From NCBI RefSeq assembly GCF_003665435.1, contig NZ_CP023407.1:3472001-3536000 (forward strand): 64,000 nt of DNA, written 5' to 3'. Of this stretch, positions 1 through 9,396 are shown in pieces (position 1 is the first letter of the stretch; each line of letters begins with the position of its first letter). Under the pieces are notes generated by a model. That model was not told the DNA's origin and ran no database searches. It saw only the letters and a list, made by a program, of their open reading frames with translations. The stretch comes from Streptomyces fungicidicus (GTDB taxonomy: Bacteria > Actinomycetota > Actinomycetes > Streptomycetales > Streptomycetaceae). Both the position numbers and the translations under genes were made by a program.

Positions 1-117
1 GTCCGCCTCGGCGACCTCGCGCACCGCCAGATCGGCCAGCACGAGGGCGCGCGCCGCGTGCAGCGCCTGCTCCAGGGGGCCGACCGGATGGGCGCCGGGT
101 TCGCCGTGAGGGTCCAT
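1..117 (-). CDS. Hypothetical protein, N-terminal part (runs off the left edge)
   Basis: An ATG at 117 opens a reading frame on the minus strand that stays open to the window edge and gives 39 residues beginning MDPHGEPGAHPVGPLEQAL. The rest is an alanine- and leucine-rich helical stretch. It diverges from the regulator at 174, and the 56-base gap holds that gene's promoter. I do not recognise the family from this short piece. Codon use is typical of the neighbours, so a real gene is likely. Confidence 0.6.
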   Translation of the reverse strand, partial: MDPHGEPGAHPVGPLEQALHAARALVLADLAVREVAEAD

Positions 118-136
118 GGTCCCATTGTGCGCACTC

Positions 137-173
137 TTGACCGCACAACCCGAACGAAAATATCTTTCATACC
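137..173 (+). promoter_or_regulatory. Promoter of the RpiR-family gene, predicted leaderless
   Basis: A -35 TTGACC (137-142), an 18-base spacer and a -10 TATCTT (161-166) form a good vegetative promoter. The -10 ends 7 bases before the GTG at 174, so transcription should start at or next to the start codon. No Shine-Dalgarno sequence is visible. Confidence 0.7.
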
Positions 174-1130
174 GTGACCAATGAGGTGAAGGAAATTTTC
201 GGGGGCGGACGCGGGACCGGCGGTCCCGGCGGAGGCACGTCAGCGCTGCCCGCTCCCGCCGCGCTCGCGGCCAAGGTCCGCACGCTGGCCCCGTCGATGA
301 CCCGTTCCATGCAGCGCGTCGCCGAGGCCGTCGCCGACGACCCGGCCGGCTGCGCGGCCCTCACGGTCACCGGACTCGCCGAGCTCACCGGCACCAGCGA
401 GGCCACCGTGGTCCGCACCGCCCGCCTGCTGGGCTACCCCGGATACCGGGATCTGCGGCTGGCGCTCGCCGGTCTCGCCGCCCAGCAGCAGTCCGGCCGC
501 GCGCCCGCCATCACCACCGACATCGCGGTGGACGACCCGATAGCCGAAGTCGTGGCCAAACTCGCCTACGACGAGCAGCAGACCCTCGCCGACACCGCGG
601 CCGGGCTGGACACCGTCCAGCTCGCCGCCGCCGTGGCCGCCCTGGCCGGCGCCCGCCGCACCGATGTGTACGGCGTCGGCGCGTCGGGTCTTGTCGCCCA
701 GGACCTCACCCAGAAACTGCTGCGGATAGGCCTGCTGGCGCAGGCCCACAGCGACCCGCACCTCGCCGTCACCAACGCGGTGCAGCTGCGCGCGGGGGAC
801 GTGGCGATCGCCGTCACGCACTCCGGATCGACCGGCGACGTCATCGAACCGCTCCGGGTGGCGTTCGAGCGCGGGGCGACGACGGTGGCGGTCACCGGCC
901 GCCCGGACAGCCCCGTCACCCAGTACGCCGATCACATCCTGACCACCTCCACGGCCCGCGAGAGCGAGCTGCGGCCGGCCGCGATGTCCTCCCGGACCGG
1001 GCAGCTGCTGGTGGTGGACTGCCTGTTCGTGGGAGTGGCGCAGCGGACGTACGAGTCGGCGGCGCCGGCCCTGGCCGCGTCGTACGAGGCGCTGGCACAC
1101 CGGCACCGGGCGGTGCGCAGAGCGCCGTAG
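174..1130 (+). CDS. RpiR/MurR-family transcriptional regulator (HTH + SIS)
   Basis: This 318-residue protein has an N-terminal HTH_6 domain (about residues 30-105, helix-turn-helix LAELTGTSEATVVRTARLLG) and a C-terminal SIS sugar-phosphate-binding domain (about 130-275, with VYGVGASG and THSGSTGDV). This is the layout of RpiR/MurR regulators, which bind phosphosugars such as MurNAc-6-P. It lies just upstream of murQ in the same direction, so control of cell-wall amino-sugar recycling is the natural inference. The GTG start is supported by the promoter spacing. The ligand itself is not proven by sequence. Confidence 0.9.
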   Translation: MTNEVKEIFGGGRGTGGPGGGTSALPAPAALAAKVRTLAPSMTRSMQRVAEAVADDPAGCAALTVTGLAELTGTSEATVVRTARLLGYPGYRDLRLALAGLAAQQQSGRAPAITTDIAVDDPIAEVVAKLAYDEQQTLADTAAGLDTVQLAAAVAALAGARRTDVYGVGASGLVAQDLTQKLLRIGLLAQAHSDPHLAVTNAVQLRAGDVAIAVTHSGSTGDVIEPLRVAFERGATTVAVTGRPDSPVTQYADHILTTSTARESELRPAAMSSRTGQLLVVDCLFVGVAQRTYESAAPALAASYEALAHRHRAVRRAP

Positions 1131-1262
1131 GGCGCGCCGTGGTGAGCGACCGCGGGTGCTCCATGGCCGGCCCCGCCCACGCGGCGGCGGCCGGCGGCAA
1201 CCGGACGCCGTCGCGCGTCCCCGAGCGTCCTTCCCGACCCCCCAGACTGGAAGAACCCCGTT

Positions 1263-2201
1263 ATGACCTCCACCTCCCCCGACCGTGAGCTGCGCTCCCA
1301 GCTGGAGTCCCTGACCACCGAGGCGTACCGGCCGGAGCTGGCGGACGTCGACCGGCTGCCGACCCTCGAGATCGCACGGCTGATGAACGGCGAGGACGGC
1401 TCGGTGGCCGCGGCCGTGGCCGAGCAGCTGCCCCGGATCGCCGCCGCGGTCGACGCCGTCGCCGCCCGGATGGCCCGGGGCGGCCGGCTGATCTACGCGG
1501 GCGCCGGCACCGCCGGCCGGCTGGGCGTGCTGGACGCCTCCGAGTGCCCGCCGACCTTCAACACGGACCCGGAGCAGGTCGTCGGCCTGATCGCGGGCGG
1601 CCCCGCCGCCCTGGTCACCTCGGTGGAGGGCGCCGAGGACTCCCGCGAGCTGGCCGAGTCCGACCTGGCCGCGCTGACGCCGACCGCCGACGACACCGTG
1701 GTCGGCGTCTCCGCCTCCGGCCGCACCCCCTACGCGATCGGCGCCGTCGAGTACGCCCGGGCGCGGGGCGCCCTCACCGTGGGCCTGGCCTGCAACCGGG
1801 GCAGCGCCCTGGCGGCGGCGGCCGAGCACGGCATCGAGGTCGTCGCGGGCCCCGAGTTCCTCACCGGCTCCACCCGCCTCAAGGCGGGCACGGCGCAGAA
1901 GCTCGTCCTCAACATGCTGTCGACGATCACGATGATCCGGCTGGGCAAGACGTACGGGAACCTGATGGTCGACGTCCGCGCCTCCAACGAGAAGCTGCGC
2001 GCCCGCTCCCGCCGTATCGTCGCCCAGGTGACGGGGGCGCGGGACGACGTCGTCGAGAGCGCCCTGGCCGCCACGGACGGCGAGGTCAAGCACGCCATCC
2101 TGGTCATCCTGGCCGACGTGGACGCGCCCACGGCCGCCCGCCTCCTCACGGAGTCCGCCGGCCACCTGCGGGCCGCGCTGGACCGGTCCCGGACCGGCTG
2201 A
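1263..2201 (+). CDS. murQ: N-acetylmuramic acid 6-phosphate etherase
   Basis: MurQ cleaves the lactyl ether of MurNAc-6-phosphate to give GlcNAc-6-phosphate and D-lactate in the cytoplasm, a step of peptidoglycan recycling. The 312-residue length is normal. The SIS-domain signature GAGTAGRLGVLDASECPPTF is intact near residue 80, and VGVSASGRTPY and AGTAQKLVLNMLST follow. The product feeds NagA, encoded at 17323. The gene follows the RpiR-type regulator with a 132-base gap, so it may have its own promoter. A weak GGAAGAAC sits before the ATG. Confidence 0.96.
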   Translation: MTSTSPDRELRSQLESLTTEAYRPELADVDRLPTLEIARLMNGEDGSVAAAVAEQLPRIAAAVDAVAARMARGGRLIYAGAGTAGRLGVLDASECPPTFNTDPEQVVGLIAGGPAALVTSVEGAEDSRELAESDLAALTPTADDTVVGVSASGRTPYAIGAVEYARARGALTVGLACNRGSALAAAAEHGIEVVAGPEFLTGSTRLKAGTAQKLVLNMLSTITMIRLGKTYGNLMVDVRASNEKLRARSRRIVAQVTGARDDVVESALAATDGEVKHAILVILADVDAPTAARLLTESAGHLRAALDRSRTG

Positions 2202-2218
2202 GTCCCGCGGACGGCCGG

Positions 2219-2845
2219 TCACGGCCTGCGGCGCAGGCCCCCGTACAGCACCCCGGCGGTGACGAGCAGCGTCAGACCGGCGGTGCTCGCCAGGGTGATC
2301 TCCGGGGTGTTCCCCTGGTCCGGGCCGTCGGGCAGCCGGGGGCCGAGCAGCCCGAGCGGGTCCTCGCGCAGGACGACCCGGTCGCCGGGCCGGGCCTGCC
2401 CCCAGCAGTTCTCCCGCTGGGACACCTCGTACGTCCGCCGCTCGCCGCCCAGCTCACGGACCGTGCAGAACATGTCGGGCCCGCGCCGCGCGTCCCGGTC
2501 CACGACCCGGGTCACCACGGCGTCCACCGGCTCCCCCACGGTCCGCATGTACCCGTCGTACACCGCGGGTCCGGCGAACAGGGTCAGGGCGAAGCCGCCG
2601 AAGCAGACCAGGGTCGCCGCACCGGCGCGTTTCCAGGCGAAGCCCACGAGGCAGCCGGCGCAGGCGACGGTCGCCATCACGAGGACGACGCCGAGCCAGG
2701 TGGACCACTGGGTGACGGCGGCGCTCAGCAGCAGCGCGGCCGGCAGCGCCAGCGCCCACAGCACCGAGGTGAGGGCCGTGGCCCGCGCGGGCCGTACCTC
2801 CTTGCCGCCGGGTGGGTCCGCCACCGCCGTCCCGATACCGCTCAC
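2219..2845 (-). CDS. Membrane protein of unknown function
   Basis: The 208-residue protein has two to four hydrophobic segments in the N-terminal half (around LPAALLLSAAVTQW, WLGVVLVMATVACAGCLVG and ATLVCFGGFALTLFAG). A soluble middle part follows with two cysteines (FCTVRELGG and ENCWGQ), then a last membrane segment just before the RRRP end. The GTG at 2845 is chosen because AAGGGGG precedes it. The gene is convergent with murQ. The soluble loop with R/D-rich VVTRVVDRDARRG looks extracytoplasmic, but no function can be named. Confidence 0.75.
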   Translation of the reverse strand: MSGIGTAVADPPGGKEVRPARATALTSVLWALALPAALLLSAAVTQWSTWLGVVLVMATVACAGCLVGFAWKRAGAATLVCFGGFALTLFAGPAVYDGYMRTVGEPVDAVVTRVVDRDARRGPDMFCTVRELGGERRTYEVSQRENCWGQARPGDRVVLREDPLGLLGPRLPDGPDQGNTPEITLASTAGLTLLVTAGVLYGGLRRRP

Positions 2846-2962
2846 GCCCCGCCCCCTTCGACAGCCGACCGTCCGACCAGGCATCGTAGGGCCTCGCCGG
2901 TGCCGTCCGGCGGCCGGCCGGTGCACGCTGGGATACTGGACCCACCCCACACGGAGACGACG

Positions 2963-3532
2963 ATGAACCACGCGCAGCTCACCGCACTGGGCCGCGCCCT
3001 GCGTGTGCTCGGTGAGCACGGTGAGGCGCTGTCCGCCGACACCCCGGACGCCCGGCTGCACGAAGTGAAGGACGATCTGCGGCGCGCCCTGGACCTGCTG
3101 GAGGAGAGCGTCAGCACGGCCGCGCCGAGCACGCGCTGCGCCGAGCACCCCACGGGGCCGGTCGACGAGAGCGCCCCGGACCTGTGCCTGCTCTGCGAGA
3201 CCCGGCGCCGCGCCGCGCGACGCGCCGAGTTCAACGGCCCCGCCGCGCCGCACCGGCAGGCCGGGCCCGCCCCGTCCCGGTACGGGGTGCGCGGCGACCG
3301 GCCGCAGCCCCAGCAGCGCTGGCTGCCGGAGCTGTGGAACGGGCAGACGTGGCAGCTGTGCGGCACCCCGCGCCGGGACCGGCGCGAGGCCGAGCTGTAC
3401 ATCGCGGCACAGCGGCGCGGGCCCCGGCCGGCCATGGCGTACCGGATCGTGCACGAGTTCACCGACTACGAGGTGCTGCGCGTGTGGGGGACGCCGGTGC
3501 GGGTCGACATCGAGCCGATGGGCAACCCGTAG
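2963..3532 (+). CDS. Hypothetical protein with a possible zinc-ribbon
   Basis: The protein is 189 residues long and starts at an ATG preceded by CGGAGACGACG. The N-terminal third is helical and charged. A CxxH (CAEH) and a CxxC (CLLC) about 20 residues apart could bind one zinc ion. The C-terminal half is basic and tryptophan-rich (WLPELWNGQTWQLCG) and ends in a short beta-rich unit. No family is recognised. It ends 8 bases from the convergent MFS gene. Confidence 0.7.
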   Translation: MNHAQLTALGRALRVLGEHGEALSADTPDARLHEVKDDLRRALDLLEESVSTAAPSTRCAEHPTGPVDESAPDLCLLCETRRRAARRAEFNGPAAPHRQAGPAPSRYGVRGDRPQPQQRWLPELWNGQTWQLCGTPRRDRREAELYIAAQRRGPRPAMAYRIVHEFTDYEVLRVWGTPVRVDIEPMGNP

Positions 3533-3539
3533 GGCCGGG

Positions 3540-5015
3540 TCAGGCCCTGGATGCCTCGGCGGCCTTCCCGGGCACGGTCCCGCCGACGGCCGCGGTGGCG
3601 GCACGACGGCGCGGGATGAACGCGGCGATGGCGAAGCCGAGCAGCGCGGCTCCGGCGCCGAGCGCCAGCACGGTGCGGAAACCGCCCTCGCCGGGCAGCG
3701 TGTACGGGCCGAACGAGGTGGTCATCTGCGCCAGTACGACACCGGCGACGGCGCTGGCCACGGAGGTGCCGATGGACCGCATCAGGGTGTTGAGGCTGTT
3801 GGCGGCGCCGGTCTCGGAGGCGGGTACCGCGCCCATGATGAGCGCGGGCATCGCGCCGTAGGTGAAGCCGATGCCGGCGCCGATGACGCAGGACGCCAGG
3901 ACGAAGTGCCAGACCTCGTCCATGAGCAGCACGTTGAGGCCGTAGCCGGCGGCGACGATCAGCGCGCCGGTCATCAGGGTGATCTTGGGGCCCTTGGCGC
4001 GGGAGAGGAGCGCGGAGACGGGGGCCAGCGCCATCATCACCAGACCGGACGGGGCCATCACGAGGCCGGCGGCCAGCAGGGACTGGCCGAGGCCGTAGCC
4101 GGTCTCCTCGGGCAGCTGGAGCAGCTGCGGGATGACCAGGGACATGGAGAACATGCCGAAGCCGATCGCCACCGAGGCGAGGTTGGTGATCAGCACCTGG
4201 GGGCGGGCGGTGGTGCGCAGGTCCACCAGCGGCTGGTCCACGCGGAGTTCGTAGAAGCCCCAGACCAGCAGGATCACCACGGCCGCGGCGAACAGACCGA
4301 GGGTGGTGCCGCTGGTCCAGCCCCAGTCGGCGCCCTTGGAGATCGCCAGCAGCAGGCTGACGAGTCCGGCGGCCATGCCGGCCGCGCCGGGCAGGTCGAA
4401 CCGTCCTCCGGTGCGCACCCGCGACTCGGGCACGGTGACCAGCACGAGGACCAGGGCGACGACGCCGAGGGCGGCGGAGGTCCAGAAGAGGGTGTGCCAG
4501 TCGAAGTTGTCGGCGATCAGCGCGGCGGCGGGCAGGCCGAGGGCGCCGCCGACGCCGAGCGAGGCGCTGATCATCGCGGTCGCCGAGCCCAGCCGCTCCG
4601 CGGGCAGTTCGTCGCGCAGGATGCTGATGCCGAGCGGGATCACACCGGACGACAGGCCCTGCAGGGCCCGGCCGACGATCATCGGGACCAGGGAGTCGCT
4701 GAGTCCGGCGACGACGGAGCCGATCACCAGCATGGCCATGCTGAGCAGCAGCATGCGGCGCTTGCCGTACATGTCGCCGAGCCGGCCCATGACCGGGGTG
4801 GCGACGGCCGCGGCGAGCAGGGTGGCGGTGATGGCCCAGGCGGTGTCCGAGGCGGAGGCGTTCAGATACTGCGGCAGCTGTCCCACGATCGGGATCACCA
4901 GGGTCTGCATCAGCGAGACCACGATGCCGCCGAAGGCGAGCACGGCCACCACGGCGGTGGGATGGGCCGGAGCGGGGCCGCCCGGCGGGGCGGGCCGGTC
5001 GAGTGCGTCGGACAT
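3540..5015 (-). CDS. MFS drug:H+ antiporter, DHA2 (EmrB/QacA) family
   Basis: This is a 491-residue, 14-helix major facilitator transporter expected to export drugs across the membrane. Motif A appears as GRLGDMYGKRR after the second helix, and a motif-C-like SLGVGGALGLP is in helix 5. GGAG lies before the ATG at 5015. The upstream region carries three copies of a TTGACT-type repeat (5034-5090), which suggests control by a dedicated repressor, but no regulator gene adjoins it. The old yellow enzyme gene upstream on the same strand is separated by a strong terminator. Confidence 0.92.
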   Translation of the reverse strand: MSDALDRPAPPGGPAPAHPTAVVAVLAFGGIVVSLMQTLVIPIVGQLPQYLNASASDTAWAITATLLAAAVATPVMGRLGDMYGKRRMLLLSMAMLVIGSVVAGLSDSLVPMIVGRALQGLSSGVIPLGISILRDELPAERLGSATAMISASLGVGGALGLPAAALIADNFDWHTLFWTSAALGVVALVLVLVTVPESRVRTGGRFDLPGAAGMAAGLVSLLLAISKGADWGWTSGTTLGLFAAAVVILLVWGFYELRVDQPLVDLRTTARPQVLITNLASVAIGFGMFSMSLVIPQLLQLPEETGYGLGQSLLAAGLVMAPSGLVMMALAPVSALLSRAKGPKITLMTGALIVAAGYGLNVLLMDEVWHFVLASCVIGAGIGFTYGAMPALIMGAVPASETGAANSLNTLMRSIGTSVASAVAGVVLAQMTTSFGPYTLPGEGGFRTVLALGAGAALLGFAIAAFIPRRRAATAAVGGTVPGKAAEASRA

Positions 5016-5033
5016 GAAGGGAGATCTCCGTCG

Positions 5034-5090
5034 TTGACTCAGGGATGCTTGACTGAGGCAACTTTAAATGCAGTTGTTTGACTTAAGCAA
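5034..5090. promoter_or_regulatory. Triple TTGACTnARGCAA operator upstream of the MFS pump
   Basis: Two close copies, TTGACTGAGGCAA (5049-5061) and TTGACTTAAGCAA (5078-5090), and a weaker third, TTGACTCAGGGAT (5034-5046), are spaced 15 and 29 bases apart, so they could lie on one DNA face at half-period steps. The second copy is almost an inverted repeat in itself (TTG..CTTAAG.CAA). The stretch is far more A+T-rich than its surroundings. It fits a MarR- or TetR-type operator overlapping the pump promoter. Confidence 0.6.
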
Positions 5091-5111
5091 ATTAAAAGCC
5101 CGTGACAAGGA

Positions 5112-5140
5112 GGTGACGCCCCGTGTTCCGGGGCGTCACC
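5112..5140 (-). terminator. Hairpin terminator downstream of the old yellow enzyme gene
   Basis: A perfect 12-base stem (GGTGACGCCCCG / CGGGGCGTCACC) with a 5-base loop lies 16 bases after the stop codon of the flavoenzyme gene. It should separate that gene from the MFS gene. Confidence 0.8.
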
Positions 5141-5155
5141 GGCCGGCCCGACCGC

Positions 5156-6286
5156 TCAGCTCAGCGTCTGCAGGGACGCCGCGTCGTACGGCGCCAGCTC
5201 GTCGAAGCGCCCGGCCAGCACCTTGGCAGCCCACTGCGGGTCCTGGAGCAGCGCCCGGCCCACGGCGACGAGGTCGAACTCGTCCCGCTCCATCCGGTCG
5301 AGCAGGTTGTCGAGGCTGCCGAGCTCGGCGCCCTCCCCCTGGAAGGCCTTGAGGAACTCGCCGTTCAGGCCGACCGATCCGACGGTGATGGCGGGCCTGC
5401 CGGTCAGCTTCTTCGTCCAGCCGGCCAGGTTGAGGTCGGAGTCCTCGAACTCGGGGAGCCAGTAGCGGCGCGTGGACGCGTGGAAGGCGTCGACACCGGC
5501 CGCGGCGAGCGGGGCGAGGATCGCCTCCAGCTCCTGGGGCGTCCGGGCGAGCCGGGCGTCGTAGGCGTCCTGCTTCCACTGCGAGTAGCGGAAGAGGACC
5601 GGGAACCCGGGCGACACGGCCGCGCGGACCGCCGCCACGATCTCCGCCGCGAACCGCGCGCGGGCCACCGGGTCGCCGCCGTAGGCGTCGGTGCGGCGGT
5701 TGGTGCCGGACCAGAGGAACTGGTCGATCAGGTAGCCGTGGGCGCCGTGCAGCTCCAGCCCGTCGAAACCGATCCGCTCGGCGTCGGCGGCGGCCTGGGC
5801 GAACGCGGCGACGACGTCGTCGATGTCGCCCTGCGTCATCGCCTTGCCGGCGCCCTCGCCGCCGTCCATCCGCAGTCCGGACGGGCCGACGGCCGGGGCG
5901 TCCGGGTAGGGCGCCTGCCCCTCCTTGCGGACCATGCCGATGTGCCAGAGCTGCGGCACGATCGTGCCGCCCGCCGCGTGCACCGCCTCGGCGACCTTCG
6001 CCCAGCCCGCGAGCTGCTCCGCGCCGTGGAACCGCGGCACCCGGTCGCTCAGACCGGCGGACTCGTGCCCCACGTACGTCCCCTCGGTGACGATCAGTCC
6101 GACACCGGCGGCGGCACGGCGGGAGTAGTACGACACGACGTCCTCACCGGGCACACCGCCCGGCGAGAACATCCGGGTCATCGGCGCCATGGCGATGCGG
6201 TTGGGGATGGTCAGCCCGTTGAGGGAGACCGGCCGGGAGAGGACCTCGGCGGCTCGGGCGACGGTTTCCGGGGAGGTGACGGTCAC
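5156..6286 (-). CDS. Old yellow enzyme family NADH:flavin oxidoreductase
   Basis: This FMN-dependent ene-reductase of 376 residues reduces activated C=C bonds such as enones or nitro compounds. The TIM-barrel hallmarks are present: NRIAMAPMTRMF near the start, the active-site-like PQLWHIG, the substrate histidine region GFDGLELHGAHGYLIDQFL, and the phosphate-binding VGSVGLNGEF. The GTG at 6286 is preferred over the in-frame ATG at 6301 because AGGAG sits 7 bases before it. The natural substrate is unknown. A 15-base palindrome upstream (6329-6343) suggests repression. Confidence 0.9.
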   Translation of the reverse strand: MTVTSPETVARAAEVLSRPVSLNGLTIPNRIAMAPMTRMFSPGGVPGEDVVSYYSRRAAAGVGLIVTEGTYVGHESAGLSDRVPRFHGAEQLAGWAKVAEAVHAAGGTIVPQLWHIGMVRKEGQAPYPDAPAVGPSGLRMDGGEGAGKAMTQGDIDDVVAAFAQAAADAERIGFDGLELHGAHGYLIDQFLWSGTNRRTDAYGGDPVARARFAAEIVAAVRAAVSPGFPVLFRYSQWKQDAYDARLARTPQELEAILAPLAAAGVDAFHASTRRYWLPEFEDSDLNLAGWTKKLTGRPAITVGSVGLNGEFLKAFQGEGAELGSLDNLLDRMERDEFDLVAVGRALLQDPQWAAKVLAGRFDELAPYDAASLQTLS

Positions 6287-6328
6287 AGCAGGACTCCTCA
6301 TGGGGGGGGTACCGGATGGTATGTGCGC

Positions 6329-6343
6329 GTGCATTAAATGCAC
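6329..6343. promoter_or_regulatory. Palindromic operator upstream of the old yellow enzyme gene
   Basis: GTGCATTAAATGCAC has 7-base perfect arms around a single central A, about 43 bases before the start codon. It shares TTAAATGCA with the spacer of the MFS operator region (5064-5072), so one regulator might act on both genes. Confidence 0.55.
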
Positions 6344-6440
6344 GACGGCGTCAACCGCGGGGGGCGGAGGGGCATTCCGCCGTCCCGGCACACCCGCCCG
6401 TGATCCCCGCCACATCGGCAGCGACGGGGTCCCCGCACGC

Positions 6441-6484
6441 CCGAGGGCGGCACCCCCTGTCGGAACAGGGGATGCCGCCCTCGG
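6441..6484 (-). terminator. Terminator of groEL
   Basis: Two nested perfect arms (CCGAGGGCGGCA with TGCCGCCCTCGG, and CCCCTGT with ACAGGGG) around a CGGA loop form a long hairpin 34 bases after the groEL stop codon. Confidence 0.85.
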
Positions 6485-6517
6485 TCGTACTACGGACGGA
6501 TCCGATCCTCGGGAGGA

Positions 6518-8269
<1,752 letters not shown>

Positions 8270-8284
8270 TCACTCTCACCTTCA

Positions 8285-8328
8285 GAGTGCTAACGCAATG
8301 ATTAGCACTCGACCCATGCGAGTGCAAG
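8285..8328 (-). promoter_or_regulatory. CIRCE-type HrcA operator and vegetative promoter of groEL
   Basis: On the minus strand TTGCAC (8327-8322), a 17-base spacer and TAATCA (8304-8299) make a canonical promoter. The half-sites GAGTGCAAG (8320-8328), TTAGCACTC (8302-8310) and GAGTGCTAA (8285-8293) overlap it. The first pair has the classic 9-base spacing of CIRCE and overlaps the promoter. The third half-site gives an extra arrangement with an 8-base gap covering the likely transcription start. Confidence 0.9.
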
Positions 8329-8370
8329 CGCCTTCGGGGAGTCGCGGGGCCGCTCAGCCGCGCGCGAACA

Positions 8371-8411
8371 CGGCGAAGGGCCCGCACCCCGGGGGTGCGG
8401 GCCCTTCGCCG
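8371..8411 (-). terminator. Terminator between the cold-shock gene and the groEL promoter
   Basis: A perfect 20-base stem, starting CGGCGAAGGGCCC on the left, closes on a 1-base centre. It is among the strongest hairpins in the window, and it protects the groEL promoter from read-through from the cold-shock gene. Confidence 0.88.
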
Positions 8412-8439
8412 GCAGAAGATCTTGCGGCAGGTAGCGCGT

Positions 8440-8643
8440 TCAGGCGCTGAGACGAACCATGTCGGCCTGCGGGCCCTTCTGACCCTGCGAGATCTCGAAC
8501 TCGACCCGCTGGCCTTCTTCGAGGGTGCGGTAGCCGTCCATCTGGATCGCGCTGTAGTGGACGAAAACATCCGCACCACCGTCGACCGCGATGAAGCCGT
8601 ACCCCTTCTCCGCGTTGAACCACTTGACGGTGCCCTGAGCCAT
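8440..8643 (-). CDS. Cold-shock domain protein (CspA family)
   Basis: This small nucleic-acid-binding protein of 67 residues is a single OB-fold. RNP1 (KGYGFI) and RNP2 (VFVHY) are both present. It is the usual length for Streptomyces cold-shock or ScoF-type proteins. The ATG at 8643 is preceded by GGGGAG. The leader upstream carries two stable stem-loops (8673-8695 and 8709-8725), which fits the structured, temperature-sensitive leaders of csp mRNAs. Confidence 0.95.
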   Translation of the reverse strand: MAQGTVKWFNAEKGYGFIAVDGGADVFVHYSAIQMDGYRTLEEGQRVEFEISQGQKGPQADMVRLSA

Positions 8644-8672
8644 GCCTAACTCCCCTATTACTGGCCCTTGCA

Positions 8673-8725
8673 CGGATCCGCACTTCGCGGATCCGGGTCA
8701 GACCTCACCCCCCAACGGTTGGGGG
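8673..8725 (-). promoter_or_regulatory. Two stem-loops in the cold-shock gene leader
   Basis: CGGATCCGC (8673-8681) pairs with GCGGATCCG (8687-8695) around ACTTC, and CCCCCAAC (8709-8716) pairs with GTTGGGGG (8718-8725). Both lie 30-85 bases before the start codon. The 350 bases beyond hold no credible gene and are comparatively A+T-rich, as expected of a long 5' leader or promoter region. Confidence 0.55.
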
Positions 8726-8998
8726 CGTGCGCCGGAACGCGTCGACCGCGGCTGAATGTATCTGTCCAACTGCCGTCTGCAACAGGTCAATCGGACGAGA
8801 AATCTGGACTACACCGGTCCGGAATGTGGCGAGAATTCACCTGAATCCGGGGCAAGTCGGGCCGCATATAGGGCGCAAATGCCGCGAAAGGGGCCCGCAG
8901 TTTGGCTGCATCCAATCGGGCGGGCGGCAGGAATTCAATGTTTCCGATCAGTGGATCGGGAGCGCGTTCCCCAACCCTACCGTGCTCAATCCAATGGA

Positions 8999-9033
8999 AT
9001 TGCCCCCTCCGCTTCTCTTACGGAGGGGGCAAT
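8999..9033 (-). terminator. Terminator of the thrC-like/sulfur-carrier operon
   Basis: A 13-base perfect stem (ATTGCCCCCTCCG / CGGAGGGGGCAAT) with a 9-base loop lies about 40 bases after the stop codon of the sulfur carrier gene. Confidence 0.85.
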
Positions 9034-9073
9034 GCGCCGAACGCTCGGTAACCGTGATTACCGAAGGTAATGA

Positions 9074-9349
9074 TCAGCCGCCGGCGACCGCCGGAATGAT
9101 GGAGACGCCGGCCCCGTCCGGGGTGGCCGTCTCGAGGCCCTGCTCGAACCGCACGTCGTCGTCGTTGACGTAGACGTTCACGAAGCGCCGCAGCTTGCCC
9201 TGGTCGTCCAGCACCCGGGCGGCGATCCCGGTGTGGTTCTTCTCCAGGTCCTGGATGACCTCTCCCAGGGTGGTGCCCTCGGCACCCACCTCGGCCTTAC
9301 CGCCGGTGTAGGTACGCAGGATGGTGGGGATACGCACGGTAACGCTCAC
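9074..9349 (-). CDS. metO: ThiS/MoaD-type sulfur carrier protein (MetO/CysO-like)
   Basis: This 91-residue beta-grasp protein ends in AVAGG. The terminal Gly-Gly is adenylated and thiocarboxylated so that the protein can hand sulfur to a partner enzyme. It closely resembles mycobacterial CysO (VTVRIPTILRTYTGG, FVNVYVNDDDVRF). It lies 47 bases downstream of the threonine-synthase homologue on the same transcript. In Streptomyces a carrier in this position, MetO, has been reported to supply sulfur to MetM for homocysteine synthesis. The activating E1-like enzyme and the protease that might expose the Gly-Gly are not in this window. GTG start at 9349. Confidence 0.88.
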   Translation of the reverse strand: MSVTVRIPTILRTYTGGKAEVGAEGTTLGEVIQDLEKNHTGIAARVLDDQGKLRRFVNVYVNDDDVRFEQGLETATPDGAGVSIIPAVAGG

Positions 9350-9396
9350 AACAAAACCTCCGGTCAGGTGACTTGCCCAGGGGGCGGACGAACGAC

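Noticed and set aside
240..2222. A 660-codon minus-strand open frame across the RpiR and murQ genes
   Set aside because: It is the antisense of two well-supported genes. Its Gly/Arg/Val composition is typical of antisense frames in high-GC DNA, and it has no Shine-Dalgarno or domain.
8727..9173. A 148-codon plus-strand frame upstream of the cold-shock gene
   Set aside because: It runs through the csp leader and a clear terminator (8999-9033), has weak third-position GC and ends inside the sulfur carrier gene on the other strand.
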